The notes under the pieces are model-generated. The model searched no databases, was not told where the DNA came from, and worked only from the letters and a program-made list of their open reading frames with translations. From a virus, in IMG/VR virus record IMGVR_UViG_3300032278_000049, positions 1 to 35,588 of that record: 35,588 bases of DNA; one strand, written 5' to 3'. Position 1 is the first letter of the stretch. Every line of letters starts with the position of its first letter. This document shows, one piece after another, positions 8,195 through 14,807 of the stretch. The position numbers were made by a program, and so were the translations under genes.

Positions 8195-8933
8195 TAATTT
8201 TTTAGAACGATTAGATAAAGAATTACTTAATCATTCTGTTATAACTGATAACAAATATTGTAATTGGTTTAAGCAAGCAGAACTATCTCCGGTCGATGTA
8301 TTTTATTTTACACAACAATTTTCTGTTTTTTCAAATCAATTTATTATCGCCCAATTGAATAAAGTTATAAATGCTGTAGATTTAGAGGAAGCAAGAGCAG
8401 GAAAAGAAGTATTAGCAAATGAGCTAGGAGTTGCGTTTAACGACGGTTCGGTAGAAGGTGGTACATATAAATTTCATCATGCACATTTCGAATGGTTAGT
8501 TAAATTTGCTAAACATCTAGGTTTATCATTTAATGATATAGGAAAAAGAAAACATGGATCCCCTGCAACATTATTTTATTGTGATGAATTAATTAGAATA
8601 TATGGTAATGAAGATTTTAATGTATCTGCAGGTGCTAGTTTTGCAGTAGAAAATTGGGCGGCGGCTGGTTTTTGGAAAGATTTAATTGCTGGTTTAGAAA
8701 ATTTTAAGGAAAGTCATAACCTTAGCATGTCCTTAGGTTTTTTTACATGGCATGACAAGTTAGAAGAACAACATGCTGAACATACAAGAGAAGAAATGAT
8801 CTCATTGTACAATGAACATAATCTTAATGAAGATTTGTTTATTAAAGCAGGCAATGAAATGTTAGATGGTGTTAAAGCATTTTGGGTAGGGTTAGACCAA
8901 GAACGAATAACAAGGGCATATTATGGACATTAG
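8184..8933 (+). CDS. Heme-oxygenase-like diiron oxidase (iron-containing redox enzyme family, 249 aa)
   Basis: An all-helical protein of the TENA/heme-oxygenase-like fold, with the residue layout of the HDO group (known members UndA, SznF, BesC and CADD). Candidate iron ligands are E80 (in LANELGVAFNDG), H98/H101 (HHAHFEW), E156 (AVENWAAAGFW), and H190, E194 and H197 in FFTWHDKLEEQHAEH. HDO enzymes activate O2 for oxidative C-C or C-N cleavage or N-oxygenation, and UndA-like ones decarboxylate fatty acids. The substrate cannot be read here. This is not the biliverdin-forming heme oxygenase, which is a separate gene at 22329. It overlaps both neighbours (11 nt each), so it is the core of a coupled operon with VOC, dehydrogenase and hydrolase genes. 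Confidence 0.75.
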   Translation: MPLDNFLERLDKELLNHSVITDNKYCNWFKQAELSPVDVFYFTQQFSVFSNQFIIAQLNKVINAVDLEEARAGKEVLANELGVAFNDGSVEGGTYKFHHAHFEWLVKFAKHLGLSFNDIGKRKHGSPATLFYCDELIRIYGNEDFNVSAGASFAVENWAAAGFWKDLIAGLENFKESHNLSMSLGFFTWHDKLEEQHAEHTREEMISLYNEHNLNEDLFIKAGNEMLDGVKAFWVGLDQERITRAYYGH

Positions 8934-9336
8934 AGGGTTGCATCATTATGCATGGAAATGTGCTAATGTCAATGAAACTAAAAAGTTTTATAGTGGTATT
9001 TTAAATCTACCACATGTACATACTATAAAAAAAGATTATGTTCCAAGTACAGGAGAATATGCTCCATATGAACATATATTTTTTAAAATGGATGAAGGTA
9101 GTCATATTGCTTTTTTCGAAACAGGTGACGGAAAAGGGACAACTACCGATTGTGATGATTGGATAGTTCATTTTGCATTCCGTGTTGATACAAAAGAAGA
9201 TGTAGATAAATGGTATGAAAAATTAAAAGATTATAAGATAGATGTTATAGGACCTACAAATCATGACGATTGGATTTATAGCATTTACTTTTTTGATCCA
9301 AATGGTTTAAGACTAGAAATTACAACAGAATTATAG
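8923..9336 (+). CDS. VOC superfamily metalloenzyme (glyoxalase/dioxygenase-like, 137 aa)
   Basis: Two beta-alpha-beta modules of the vicinal oxygen chelate fold. Metal ligand positions are filled: H8 at the end of the first strand (GLHHYAWKC), H83 at the start of the second module (WIVHFAFRV) and E132 (LRLEITTEL). H61 and E66 (HIAFFE) are also candidates. FDPNGLRLEI is a family hallmark. Members isomerise, open or oxidise substrates through a divalent metal. The specific reaction is unknown. The start overlaps the diiron-oxidase gene by 11 nt and the stop is followed at once by the strong AGGAGG of the next gene. It probably acts in the same pathway. Confidence 0.9.
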   Translation: MDIRGLHHYAWKCANVNETKKFYSGILNLPHVHTIKKDYVPSTGEYAPYEHIFFKMDEGSHIAFFETGDGKGTTTDCDDWIVHFAFRVDTKEDVDKWYEKLKDYKIDVIGPTNHDDWIYSIYFFDPNGLRLEITTEL

Positions 9337-9343
9337 GAGGAAA

Positions 9344-10393
9344 ATGATACTTGCTATTATTGGCGCTGGACGAATAGGTCTTGCTGTATACAAATTATTA
9401 AAAGATGATTTTGATATTAAAATGTGTGACACCAGAGTTGCGGCAGAAACTTATGGAACAACGTTACCAGTTATTGATTTTGTAGATGCTTCTGATATTA
9501 AAATGTTAAGTTCGTTTTTAGATTACTCAGATGTTGTTCTTTCGGCAACTAACTACAAATTTAATAAAGATATTTTACAACTTGCTTTAAAAAAAGGAAA
9601 ACATTATGTTGATTTAACTGAAGATGTTGCAACAACAAACTGGATTAGCGAGTATGCAAAAGATTCTAGTGTATCAGTTATTCCTCAATGCGGATTAGCA
9701 CCAGGAGCAATTAATATTATTGGAGGACACTTAGCAAGTCAATTTGAAAAACCTGTATCACTTAAACTTAGAGTAGGTGCTTTGCCTTTGTATCCTACAA
9801 ATAGAATGTCATATTATTTGAGTTGGAATACCGCTGGTTTATTAAATGAATATGTTAATATGTGTGATGCCATTGTTAATAGAGGAAAAGCAAAAGTTAA
9901 GCCACTAGAAGATTTAGAAAAAATAATAATAGATGGTAATGAATACGAAGCATTTAACACATCAGGAGGAGTTGGGACACTAACTGATACATATTGGCTT
10001 AAAATAGATGAGTTAGATTATAAAACCATTAGATATCCTGGACATGTAGATTATTTACGTTTTATGTTTGAAGACTTAGGACTTAAAAATAATATAGAAT
10101 TAGCAAATGATATTTTTAATCAAAATGTACCAACAACAACAGATGATGTAGTAATATTTTTTGTAAAAGCAACAGGATATAACAATGGAGATCTTATAGA
10201 AAAAAATTGGGTATGTAAAATATATGGTAAAGATGGTATGACCGCAATTGAACGTGCAACGGCTAGTGGAGTTGCAGAAGTATTGTGCATGTTAAAAAAT
10301 AAAAAATTAAGCACTGGTTTTGTTAAGCAAGAGGACATACTATTTGATGATTTTATTGAAGGTAAGTTTGGAGGCATTTATGGGACAACATGA
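9344..10393 (+). CDS. Saccharopine dehydrogenase / lysine 6-dehydrogenase-like oxidoreductase (349 aa)
   Basis: The N-terminal NAD(P)-binding Rossmann motif is GAGRIG (residues 7-12) after a hydrophobic strand. Further family marks are HYVDLTED, PQCGLAPGAINI (residues about 123-135), which matches the GxAPG loop of the saccharopine/lysine dehydrogenase family, and TIRYPGH. The length fits the family (about 350-400). Such enzymes oxidise or reduce amino-acid-derived imines, for instance lysine to allysine/piperideine carboxylate, or form saccharopine. A strong AGGAGG ribosome binding site stands 5 nt before the ATG. The 3' end overlaps the next gene by 14 nt. It suggests that the operon modifies an amino acid or polyamine, but the substrate is inferred only at class level. 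Confidence 0.85.
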   Translation: MILAIIGAGRIGLAVYKLLKDDFDIKMCDTRVAAETYGTTLPVIDFVDASDIKMLSSFLDYSDVVLSATNYKFNKDILQLALKKGKHYVDLTEDVATTNWISEYAKDSSVSVIPQCGLAPGAINIIGGHLASQFEKPVSLKLRVGALPLYPTNRMSYYLSWNTAGLLNEYVNMCDAIVNRGKAKVKPLEDLEKIIIDGNEYEAFNTSGGVGTLTDTYWLKIDELDYKTIRYPGHVDYLRFMFEDLGLKNNIELANDIFNQNVPTTTDDVVIFFVKATGYNNGDLIEKNWVCKIYGKDGMTAIERATASGVAEVLCMLKNKKLSTGFVKQEDILFDDFIEGKFGGIYGTT

Positions 10394-11198
10394 AAATTGG
10401 ACAGTAGAATCTCCTACATTTAGAGGCCATCCAAGAATATTACAAATAATACAAGGATCTTGGATGAGTTCAACATTAGAATTAACTCAATTTTGTGATG
10501 GTAGTGCATACCTTAGTCATATGGAACGAATACGAGGTGCAAGAGGACAAGCATTAGACGAATCTATATATACTACCCCGTTAATGTATCAAGGAGTAAG
10601 CGATAAATTTTTAATTTGGTGTGCGAATATTCCTGCGTTTCCTTATGAATATAAAACAGACTTTGAAGCAGAAGTTGGTGTAGTTGTAGATGATGTACCA
10701 ATGGGAATAAAAGCAGAACATGCAGGAAAATATATTAGATATGTTACAATTATTAATGATATTAGTCTTCGTGCGTTTTGTGCCGAAGAAATACAAACCG
10801 GGTTTGGTTTTTTACAAGGAAAACCACATAGTGCATTAGGAAAATGGAGTGTACCAGTTTCAGCATTAGAACAAGATATATGGCACGATAATAAATTTCA
10901 TGGTACTATGATTATTGAACTTAATAGCGAACAAGTAGGTAAAATTCATACAAGTAAAGAAATGCATTTTGATTTTGCACAATTAATAGCTCATGCGGCA
11001 AAAACTAGAGCATTATCAAAAGGTACATTAATTGGAAGTGGAACAGTAAGTTCGAGTGATCTCAATGATGGGTTTGGTTGTTTAATGGAAAGAAATATAG
11101 TTACAGATAATAAAGATTATTTAAAATCAGGAGACAAAGTAAAAATGTATATAGAAGAATTACCTAATCATCTTTTAATAGAACAAGGAGTAGTATAA
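10380..11198 (+). CDS. Fumarylacetoacetate hydrolase (FAH) family enzyme (272 aa)
   Basis: FAH-fold enzyme acting on 2-oxo or 1,3-dicarbonyl acids (hydrolase, hydratase, isomerase or decarboxylase). Candidate metal ligands are E96 and E98 (DFEAEVGVVV) and D127 in TIINDISLR. Further marks are GFLQGKPHS and KGTLIGSGTVSS near the C-terminus, the usual FAH ending. I start at ATG 10380, where GGAGG lies 5 nt upstream. The frame is open back to a TTG at 10320, but that part lies inside the dehydrogenase gene. It may process the product of the upstream oxidative enzymes. The N-terminal 60 residues (GSAYLSHMERIRGARG) resemble FAHs of the fungal/bacterial ring-cleavage type. Confidence 0.88.
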   Translation: MGQHENWTVESPTFRGHPRILQIIQGSWMSSTLELTQFCDGSAYLSHMERIRGARGQALDESIYTTPLMYQGVSDKFLIWCANIPAFPYEYKTDFEAEVGVVVDDVPMGIKAEHAGKYIRYVTIINDISLRAFCAEEIQTGFGFLQGKPHSALGKWSVPVSALEQDIWHDNKFHGTMIIELNSEQVGKIHTSKEMHFDFAQLIAHAAKTRALSKGTLIGSGTVSSSDLNDGFGCLMERNIVTDNKDYLKSGDKVKMYIEELPNHLLIEQGVV

Positions 11199-11503
11199 TG
11201 AACTGGATTGGTATAATATTTCTCATTAATACCGTATGGGTTACCTTACCCCCTACATTTGATTCAAAGGGTCGATTAACAGAACCACCGGGTGTGACAT
11301 TTGGACTTAATGAAAAATATTTTGACAACGAAGAAAAATGTTGGGAATATTTTGATAAACATCCATCCTTTGAACTTTTAGATGTATATAGTCGTAATCA
11401 TTATGATATTGAATCTGAAATGAAAAGATATGTAATAAAACATGTTGGTACTGCTTATGTTACCTGCAAACCTCACCTAAAATGGTATAAAGATGATAAA
11501 TAG
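11198..11503 (+). CDS. Small exported or membrane-anchored protein (101 aa)
   Basis: The ATG shares its A with the TAA of the FAH gene, so it is the last gene of the operon. The first 18 residues (MNWIGIIFLINTVWVTLP) form a hydrophobic segment that may be a signal peptide or anchor. The rest is polar, with two Cys (C48, C95) and many aromatic residues. Many small phage proteins of this kind sit in the cell envelope. No family recognised. It ends 17 nt before the 3' end of the convergent odd tRNA. Confidence 0.7.
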   Translation: MNWIGIIFLINTVWVTLPPTFDSKGRLTEPPGVTFGLNEKYFDNEEKCWEYFDKHPSFELLDVYSRNHYDIESEMKRYVIKHVGTAYVTCKPHLKWYKDDK

Positions 11504-11519
11504 GTTGTCCAAAGAAAAC

Positions 11520-11611
11520 TGGCTCTGGGAGTAGGATTCGAACCTACACGCCCCTCTGCAAAGGGACAATACGCAAACAACGCACCACGTCTACCGTTTC
11601 GTCATCCCAGA
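11520..11611 (-). tRNA. Unusual long-variable-arm tRNA, apparent anticodon GUU (Asn)
   Basis: On the minus strand a full cloverleaf can be drawn: acceptor TCTGGGA/TCCCAGA, U8, three-base-pair D stem ACG/CGT with loop AAACGGTAGA, anticodon stem GTGCG/CGTAT with loop TTGTTTG, a 21-nt variable arm with a six-pair stem GTCCCT/AGGGGC, T arm GTAGG-TTCGAAT-CCTAC, discriminator G73 and an encoded CCA. The D arm is of tRNA-Leu type. The loop puts GUU at 34-36 (bases 11578-11576), which would read Asn codons AAC/AAU. Bacterial tRNA-Asn never has a long variable arm. U37 and U33-G34 context are odd, and the anticodon stem has two G-U pairs. It lies downstream of an AsnRS-like gene on the same strand. 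tRNA or tRNA-like element: sure. Identity: uncertain. Confidence 0.8.
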
Positions 11612-11742
11612 GTCCGTTCTTCTATAAGATGTTCCTCTTGATGTTCTGCAAGTTTATCAAGGTCTGTAAATGTTTCGTCGCATTCAAAGCAACTAGCAAA
11701 TCCATATTTCTTATAAAAATCGTTATCATAATCTTTATTCAA
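11602..11742 (-). CDS. 46-residue C2H2 zinc-finger protein
   Basis: A 47-codon frame follows the aaRS-like gene, starting with TTG at 11742 so that TTGA overlaps that gene's TGA. A weak ribosome binding site (CGGA) stands about 7 nt upstream. Residues 18-38 read CFECDETFTDL then DKLAEHQEEH, which fits the classical finger exactly: C-x2-C-x3-F-x5-L-x2-H-x3-H. Classical C2H2 fingers bind DNA, RNA or protein; the partner here is unknown. The last codons and stop (11604-11602) lie inside the 5' end of the odd tRNA, so RNase P cutting at 11611/11612 would remove the stop codon from this message. The unusual start and short length keep the confidence moderate; the finger itself is a precise match. 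Confidence 0.6.
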   Translation of the reverse strand: MNKDYDNDFYKKYGFASCFECDETFTDLDKLAEHQEEHLIEERTLG

Positions 11743-12617
11743 AGTAATTCCGCTTTTTTCATTCCTGCAATCAAACGTGTTATTCCTATTCCGCCTCCAT
11801 AACGAGGTTTAAAATCATAAGATAAAAATTCTTCAAGTTCTGCTTCTACTCTTTCTTTACCAAAGAGATCATACAATAAACTGGCATACCCACCATCTGA
11901 TATTGTATGGAATTGATGTTTCATTTCTTCTACATCACTAGATCGTTCAGCACTACCTATTGTTTCCATGCCACCTATGATGACATCGCATTTGTTAGCC
12001 TGTCGGTCTTTTCCTGTACTTGTCATTCCATCCATTTTCATGTTCCAAAATGGACTTGTTGATTCAGGAAAATGAGTTAAGAAAAATACGTCACCGTATT
12101 CCGCATACATTCTACCTTCGTGGAAATCTGTTAATTCATTATTTTCGGCCGCATAATGTGCAACCATACTCATATAATTTCCACCCGGGAAATCTAATCC
12201 TTCGTATGGTGCTCTACCGTGATCGGTTTTAAAGCCTAAATGTGTTAATAAATCACTTTCCATTTTAAGTAAGTTTGGAAACTCACCTGGTGCCTCAAAT
12301 TCGAACATTGGAAAAATAAGTTCGTGTCTACCTTCTGTGGGATTTTGTTCTTGTCTATAACTTGTACTAACACAATAACAACCTGGTAAATCAGGTTTTG
12401 TTAGTAATTCGTATTCAAGCCACATTTGACCTGTTTGAGGTAGTGGCCATATCTTGCCGTTGTAATTGTAAGTCGCAACTGTAGTTGGATCCTCACAAGC
12501 GGCTAATATGCTTAATCTGTTTTGGGTATGTACTTCTTGAAAATTTAGATTATCGAAAAAGGAACGAAGACGCTTAACCACTGTTGAAAATTCCGTCGGG
12601 TCAATTAATTGTGTCAT
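11739..12617 (-). CDS. AsnRS/AspRS-like class II synthetase core without anticodon domain (292 aa)
   Basis: Class II aminoacyl-tRNA-synthetase fold of the Asp/Asn/Lys group. Motif 1 region is at residues 10-35; LPQTGQMWLEYELL (58-71) equals the QSPQxYKQ-like block; motif 2 is YRQEQNPTEGRHELIFPMFE (87-106) with ATP-contacting R88; DVIIGGMETIGSAERSSD (211-228) is the amino-acid end of the pocket; motif 3 is GGGIGITRLIAGM (274-286) with R281. The OB-fold anticodon-binding domain is absent, so the protein is half the size of AsnRS. The best known parallel is the archaeal AsnRS paralogue that acts as asparagine synthetase (AS-AR, about 290 aa). It may make asparagine, or charge the odd tRNA next to it. 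It starts at ATG 12617; CGGAG lies 13 nt upstream, a rather long spacing. Confidence 0.85.
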   Translation of the reverse strand: MTQLIDPTEFSTVVKRLRSFFDNLNFQEVHTQNRLSILAACEDPTTVATYNYNGKIWPLPQTGQMWLEYELLTKPDLPGCYCVSTSYRQEQNPTEGRHELIFPMFEFEAPGEFPNLLKMESDLLTHLGFKTDHGRAPYEGLDFPGGNYMSMVAHYAAENNELTDFHEGRMYAEYGDVFFLTHFPESTSPFWNMKMDGMTSTGKDRQANKCDVIIGGMETIGSAERSSDVEEMKHQFHTISDGGYASLLYDLFGKERVEAELEEFLSYDFKPRYGGGIGITRLIAGMKKAELL

Positions 12618-12671
12618 ATCGTTTTGGTACTCCGCCTAAACCTTTGTATTTAGTCAAGAAGTAAAAAAAAC

Positions 12672-12700
12672 TTGACTTTAGAAATAATAAGTAGTATAGT
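12672..12700 (+). promoter_or_regulatory. Sigma70-type promoter of the lipoprotein gene
   Basis: TTGACT (12672-12677), 17 bp spacer, TATAGT (12695-12700), 21 nt upstream of the ATG at 12722, with AAGGGA before the start. It would also serve the following tRNA-Cys and hemF. Matches host-type early promoter consensus. Confidence 0.7.
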
Positions 12701-12721
12701 AAATATAAACAAGGGAAAAAA

Positions 12722-12943
12722 ATGAAACGACTATTAATAATTTTTATAATGGCGACATGGATCGTTTCTATTGGATGCGAAACAATACGACAAAAAACAA
12801 CTTGTTTCGGACATTGGGTTAAGGGCCCGGGCCCTCAAAGAGGTACTAGAGAACTTAATCGAGATGGCAGTTTACCTTATTATCAATGTGTAGATGAAAA
12901 TAATAAAGGCAGTAATTTAGAAAAAATAAAACAATATAATTGA
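12722..12943 (+). CDS. Small lipoprotein (73 aa)
   Basis: A short basic start (MKRLL), a hydrophobic stretch and the lipobox VSIGC at residues 15-19 predict a lipid-modified Cys19 after signal peptidase II cleavage. The mature part (about 55 aa) is polar and has two further Cys. It follows a clear sigma70-like promoter and a ribosome binding site AAGGGA. Phage lipoproteins often act in superinfection exclusion or as outer spanins; nothing in the sequence decides between these. Located directly before tRNA-Cys. Confidence 0.75.
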   Translation: MKRLLIIFIMATWIVSIGCETIRQKTTCFGHWVKGPGPQRGTRELNRDGSLPYYQCVDENNKGSNLEKIKQYN

Positions 12944-12946
12944 AAT

Positions 12947-13021
12947 GTGGATGTGGCTGAACGGCTAGGCAACAGTTTGCAAAACTGTTTTATGCAGGTT
13001 CAACTCCTGTCGTCCACTCCA
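12947..13021 (+). tRNA. tRNA-Cys (GCA)
   Basis: Acceptor GTGGATG/CGTCCAC, D arm with GCT/GGC, anticodon stem ACAGT/ACTGT with loop TTGCAAA (anticodon GCA), T arm GCAGG-TTCAACT-CCTGT, discriminator U73 as expected for Cys, and encoded CCA (13019-13021). All arms pair. hemF starts only 4 nt after the CCA end. Confidence 0.95.
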
Positions 13022-13025
13022 ACTT

Positions 13026-13958
13026 ATGAAACAAAGCACACAATTTAAAACATTTGAAAATTTTGTAAAAAAATTACAAAATAAAATATGTTATGCCTTA
13101 GAAAACATAAACGTAGAACAAGACGGAGCTGGCAAATTTATAGAAGATAGATGGCTTCGCCCCGAAGGCGGTGGAGGTATAACTAGAGTTATGCAACCAG
13201 AAAAATCTTCTTTTGCTGTTTCAACAATTTTTGAAAAAGCGGCTGTTAACTTTTCTAATGTAACAGGTCCTATTATACCTGGCATGACAAAAGCAGTTGA
13301 AATGGAAGGCGATGAGTTTAGTGCATGTGGTTGTTCTCTTATACTACACCCAACTCATCCCAAAGTTCCTACTGTTCATATGAATATTAGGTATTTTGAA
13401 ACTAATGCAGGACAAAGTTGGTATGGAGGAGGAATAGATCTAACACCATTTTATCCATATCCTGAAGACTTTGTATTTTTTCATAAAACATTAGCAAAAG
13501 CATGTAACAAAGCAATACCAAATAGTTATGCACCTTTTAAAACTTGGTGTGATGAATACTTTACTATTAAACATAGAAATGAAATGCGAGGTATTGGAGG
13601 AGTCTTTTTTGATTATTTAGATGGTACAGATAAAGCCAATTTTAAATTAACTAAGTCTGTCGGCAATGCATTTCTTAAAGCATATCTACCTATAGTTGAA
13701 AATAGATCACAAGAATCTTATACTAGTTATGATATGGAGTTTATGAAAATTCGCAGAGGTAGATATATAGAATTTAATCTTGTATATGATAGAGGTACTC
13801 TTTTTGGATTAAAATCAAATGCTAGAGCAGAGTCTATATTGTGTTCGATGCCACCTTACGCAGATTTTATATATAATTGGACTCCTAAGATGGACGGCCC
13901 GCATCAAGAAATGATTCAATATTATCAGCCAAAAGATTGGTTGACATTAGATCTGTAG
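13026..13958 (+). CDS. hemF: Oxygen-dependent coproporphyrinogen III oxidase
   Basis: Converts coproporphyrinogen III to protoporphyrinogen IX with O2 in heme synthesis. The 310 residues match the HemF family end to end: WLRPEGGGGITRVMQ (residues 43-57), FEKAAVNFSNVTG, LILHPTHPKVPTVHMNIRYF, WYGGGIDLTPFYP, WCDEYFTIKHRNEMRGIGG, RRGRYIEFNLVYDRGT and SILCSMPPYADFIYNW. It looks complete and active. The ATG stands 4 nt after the tRNA-Cys CCA and has no ribosome binding site in the window before it except tRNA sequence, so translation may begin on a nearly leaderless message after tRNA processing. It probably supplies heme for the phage heme oxygenase at 22329 (inference). Confidence 0.95.
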   Translation: MKQSTQFKTFENFVKKLQNKICYALENINVEQDGAGKFIEDRWLRPEGGGGITRVMQPEKSSFAVSTIFEKAAVNFSNVTGPIIPGMTKAVEMEGDEFSACGCSLILHPTHPKVPTVHMNIRYFETNAGQSWYGGGIDLTPFYPYPEDFVFFHKTLAKACNKAIPNSYAPFKTWCDEYFTIKHRNEMRGIGGVFFDYLDGTDKANFKLTKSVGNAFLKAYLPIVENRSQESYTSYDMEFMKIRRGRYIEFNLVYDRGTLFGLKSNARAESILCSMPPYADFIYNWTPKMDGPHQEMIQYYQPKDWLTLDL

Positions 13959-13968
13959 AGTGTATAAT
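13941..13968 (+). promoter_or_regulatory. Consensus sigma70 promoter inside the hemF 3' end
   Basis: TTGACA (13941-13946), 16 bp, TATAAT (13963-13968): both hexamers are perfect. It overlaps the last codons of hemF and lies 41 nt before the ATG of the next gene (14009). It should drive the cluster of small genes and tRNA-Leu strongly and early. Confidence 0.8.
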
Positions 13969-14008
13969 ATATGTATAACAGTTAAACATTTGTCCAGGAG
14001 ACCGACAT

Positions 14009-14227
14009 ATGACACAGGAACACATCAACGACAGGTTAAAATTGCAAATTGCAATTAATGCACTTCTTGAACTTAGAGAAGAAGCAACATCTGGATCATT
14101 AGAAATGTGTACAATTGATGCTACACTTGGTAATTTAGGTGTAGGTAAAAAATATATACATACATCACCGGGATTGATTTTTCAATTTCCAACTGAAAAC
14201 GTAATAGAGCTAGAAGGCAAGGAATGA
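14009..14227 (+). CDS. Small protein of unknown function (72 aa)
   Basis: Ribosome binding site AGGAG 10 nt before ATG, under the consensus promoter at 13941. Residues 1-30 are a likely amphipathic helix (INDRLKLQIAINALLELREEA), followed by a short mixed part with GNLGVGKKYIHTSPG. No transmembrane part and a single Cys. Early-expressed small phage proteins of this sort often modify host functions, but the sequence shows no known family. Its TGA is followed at once by the next start. Confidence 0.7.
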   Translation: MTQEHINDRLKLQIAINALLELREEATSGSLEMCTIDATLGNLGVGKKYIHTSPGLIFQFPTENVIELEGKE

Positions 14228-14386
14228 ATGGGATTAGTGATACCTTTTTTACCATGGCTTACTGAAGGATGGCTATGGGCCAATTCAGTTTATATTGCTA
14301 TAGTTACTTCGACCATTTACCATTGGGATAAACCGCATGGATTTTGTACCGAAGCAATAAAAGCGTCACAAGGATATTGTTTTTAA
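14228..14386 (+). CDS. Small membrane protein, IPFLP type (52 aa)
   Basis: The ATG at 14228 directly follows the previous stop and has AGGAA 5 nt upstream. The product starts MGLVIPFLPWLTEGWLW, has one hydrophobic segment (about residues 3-30, including VYIAIVTSTIY) and ends with a polar tail with two Cys. It resembles the next gene product, which also opens with IPFLP and a single membrane segment, so the two are probably diverged duplicates. Function unknown. Confidence 0.6.
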   Translation: MGLVIPFLPWLTEGWLWANSVYIAIVTSTIYHWDKPHGFCTEAIKASQGYCF

Positions 14387-14390
14387 TATT

Positions 14391-14630
14391 ATGATGATAC
14401 CTTTTCTTCCTGGTGCAGTAACTATAATTGGAATAACAATATATAGTGCATTTTTTTATGATCCTTTATATTGTCCTAAAGAATGGATGTTTCCAAATTC
14501 CGAATTAAAAGTACAAATAGCAAACTGTGAACCTGAAAAAATTGGGTGGATTATTAAAGATTCTGCTATGGAAAAATATGAGCAGTTACAAATAGAAAAA
14601 CGACTCCAAATAATTAAGGATAACGAATGA
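14391..14630 (+). CDS. Small membrane protein, IPFLP type (79 aa)
   Basis: Two consecutive ATGs (14391, 14394) open the frame; no clear ribosome binding site is visible, and coupling to the gene ending at 14386 is likely. MMIPFLPGAV leads into one hydrophobic segment (residues about 7-28), then a Cys/Trp-containing part and a charged helical tail (MEKYEQLQIEKRLQIIKDNE). The start matches the preceding small protein. Its TGA overlaps the next ATG (ATGA). No family recognised; membrane location inferred. Confidence 0.65.
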   Translation: MMIPFLPGAVTIIGITIYSAFFYDPLYCPKEWMFPNSELKVQIANCEPEKIGWIIKDSAMEKYEQLQIEKRLQIIKDNE

Positions 14631-14806
14631 CTAGAAGTAGAATGCACGGTAAACGAGAACGGCAAGAAGGTGCCATAGAACGCACCGAAGCCCAACTTGC
14701 AGTTCACGAGCAACAACTTGTTAATGATAAGGATAATAAAGATCTTAAAAAGAAGATTGAACGGGCTAAAAAAGTTATTGAGAACACTAAAAAGAATTTA
14801 AAATAA
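14627..14806 (+). CDS. Small charged coiled-coil protein (59 aa)
   Basis: Starts with ATGA overlap on the previous gene and stops 1 nt before tRNA-Leu. The sequence is almost all helix-forming and highly charged (EGAIERTEAQLAVHEQQL, then NDKDNKDLKKKIERAKKVIE) with a basic start MTRSRMHGKRER. Heptad-like spacing of Leu, Ile and Val suggests a coiled coil. It may bind nucleic acid or a partner protein. Function unknown. Confidence 0.65.
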   Translation: MTRSRMHGKRERQEGAIERTEAQLAVHEQQLVNDKDNKDLKKKIERAKKVIENTKKNLK

Positions 14807-14807
14807 C

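Noticed and set aside
7960-8933. Second biliverdin-forming heme oxygenase at 8184
   Set aside because: It lacks the H-x-x-AE start and the YLGDLxGGQ helix of heme oxygenase and instead has the carboxylate/His pattern of diiron HDO enzymes.
11551-11570. tRNA-Cys reading of the minus-strand tRNA, using the TTGCAGA loop as anticodon loop
   Set aside because: That stem would have a mismatch and leave a far too long stretch between D and anticodon arms. The segment fits better as a class II variable arm.
11739-11745. Programmed -1 frameshift joining the AsnRS-like protein to the zinc finger
   Set aside because: No slippery heptamer precedes the stop; a coupled TTG start with overlapping stop is simpler.
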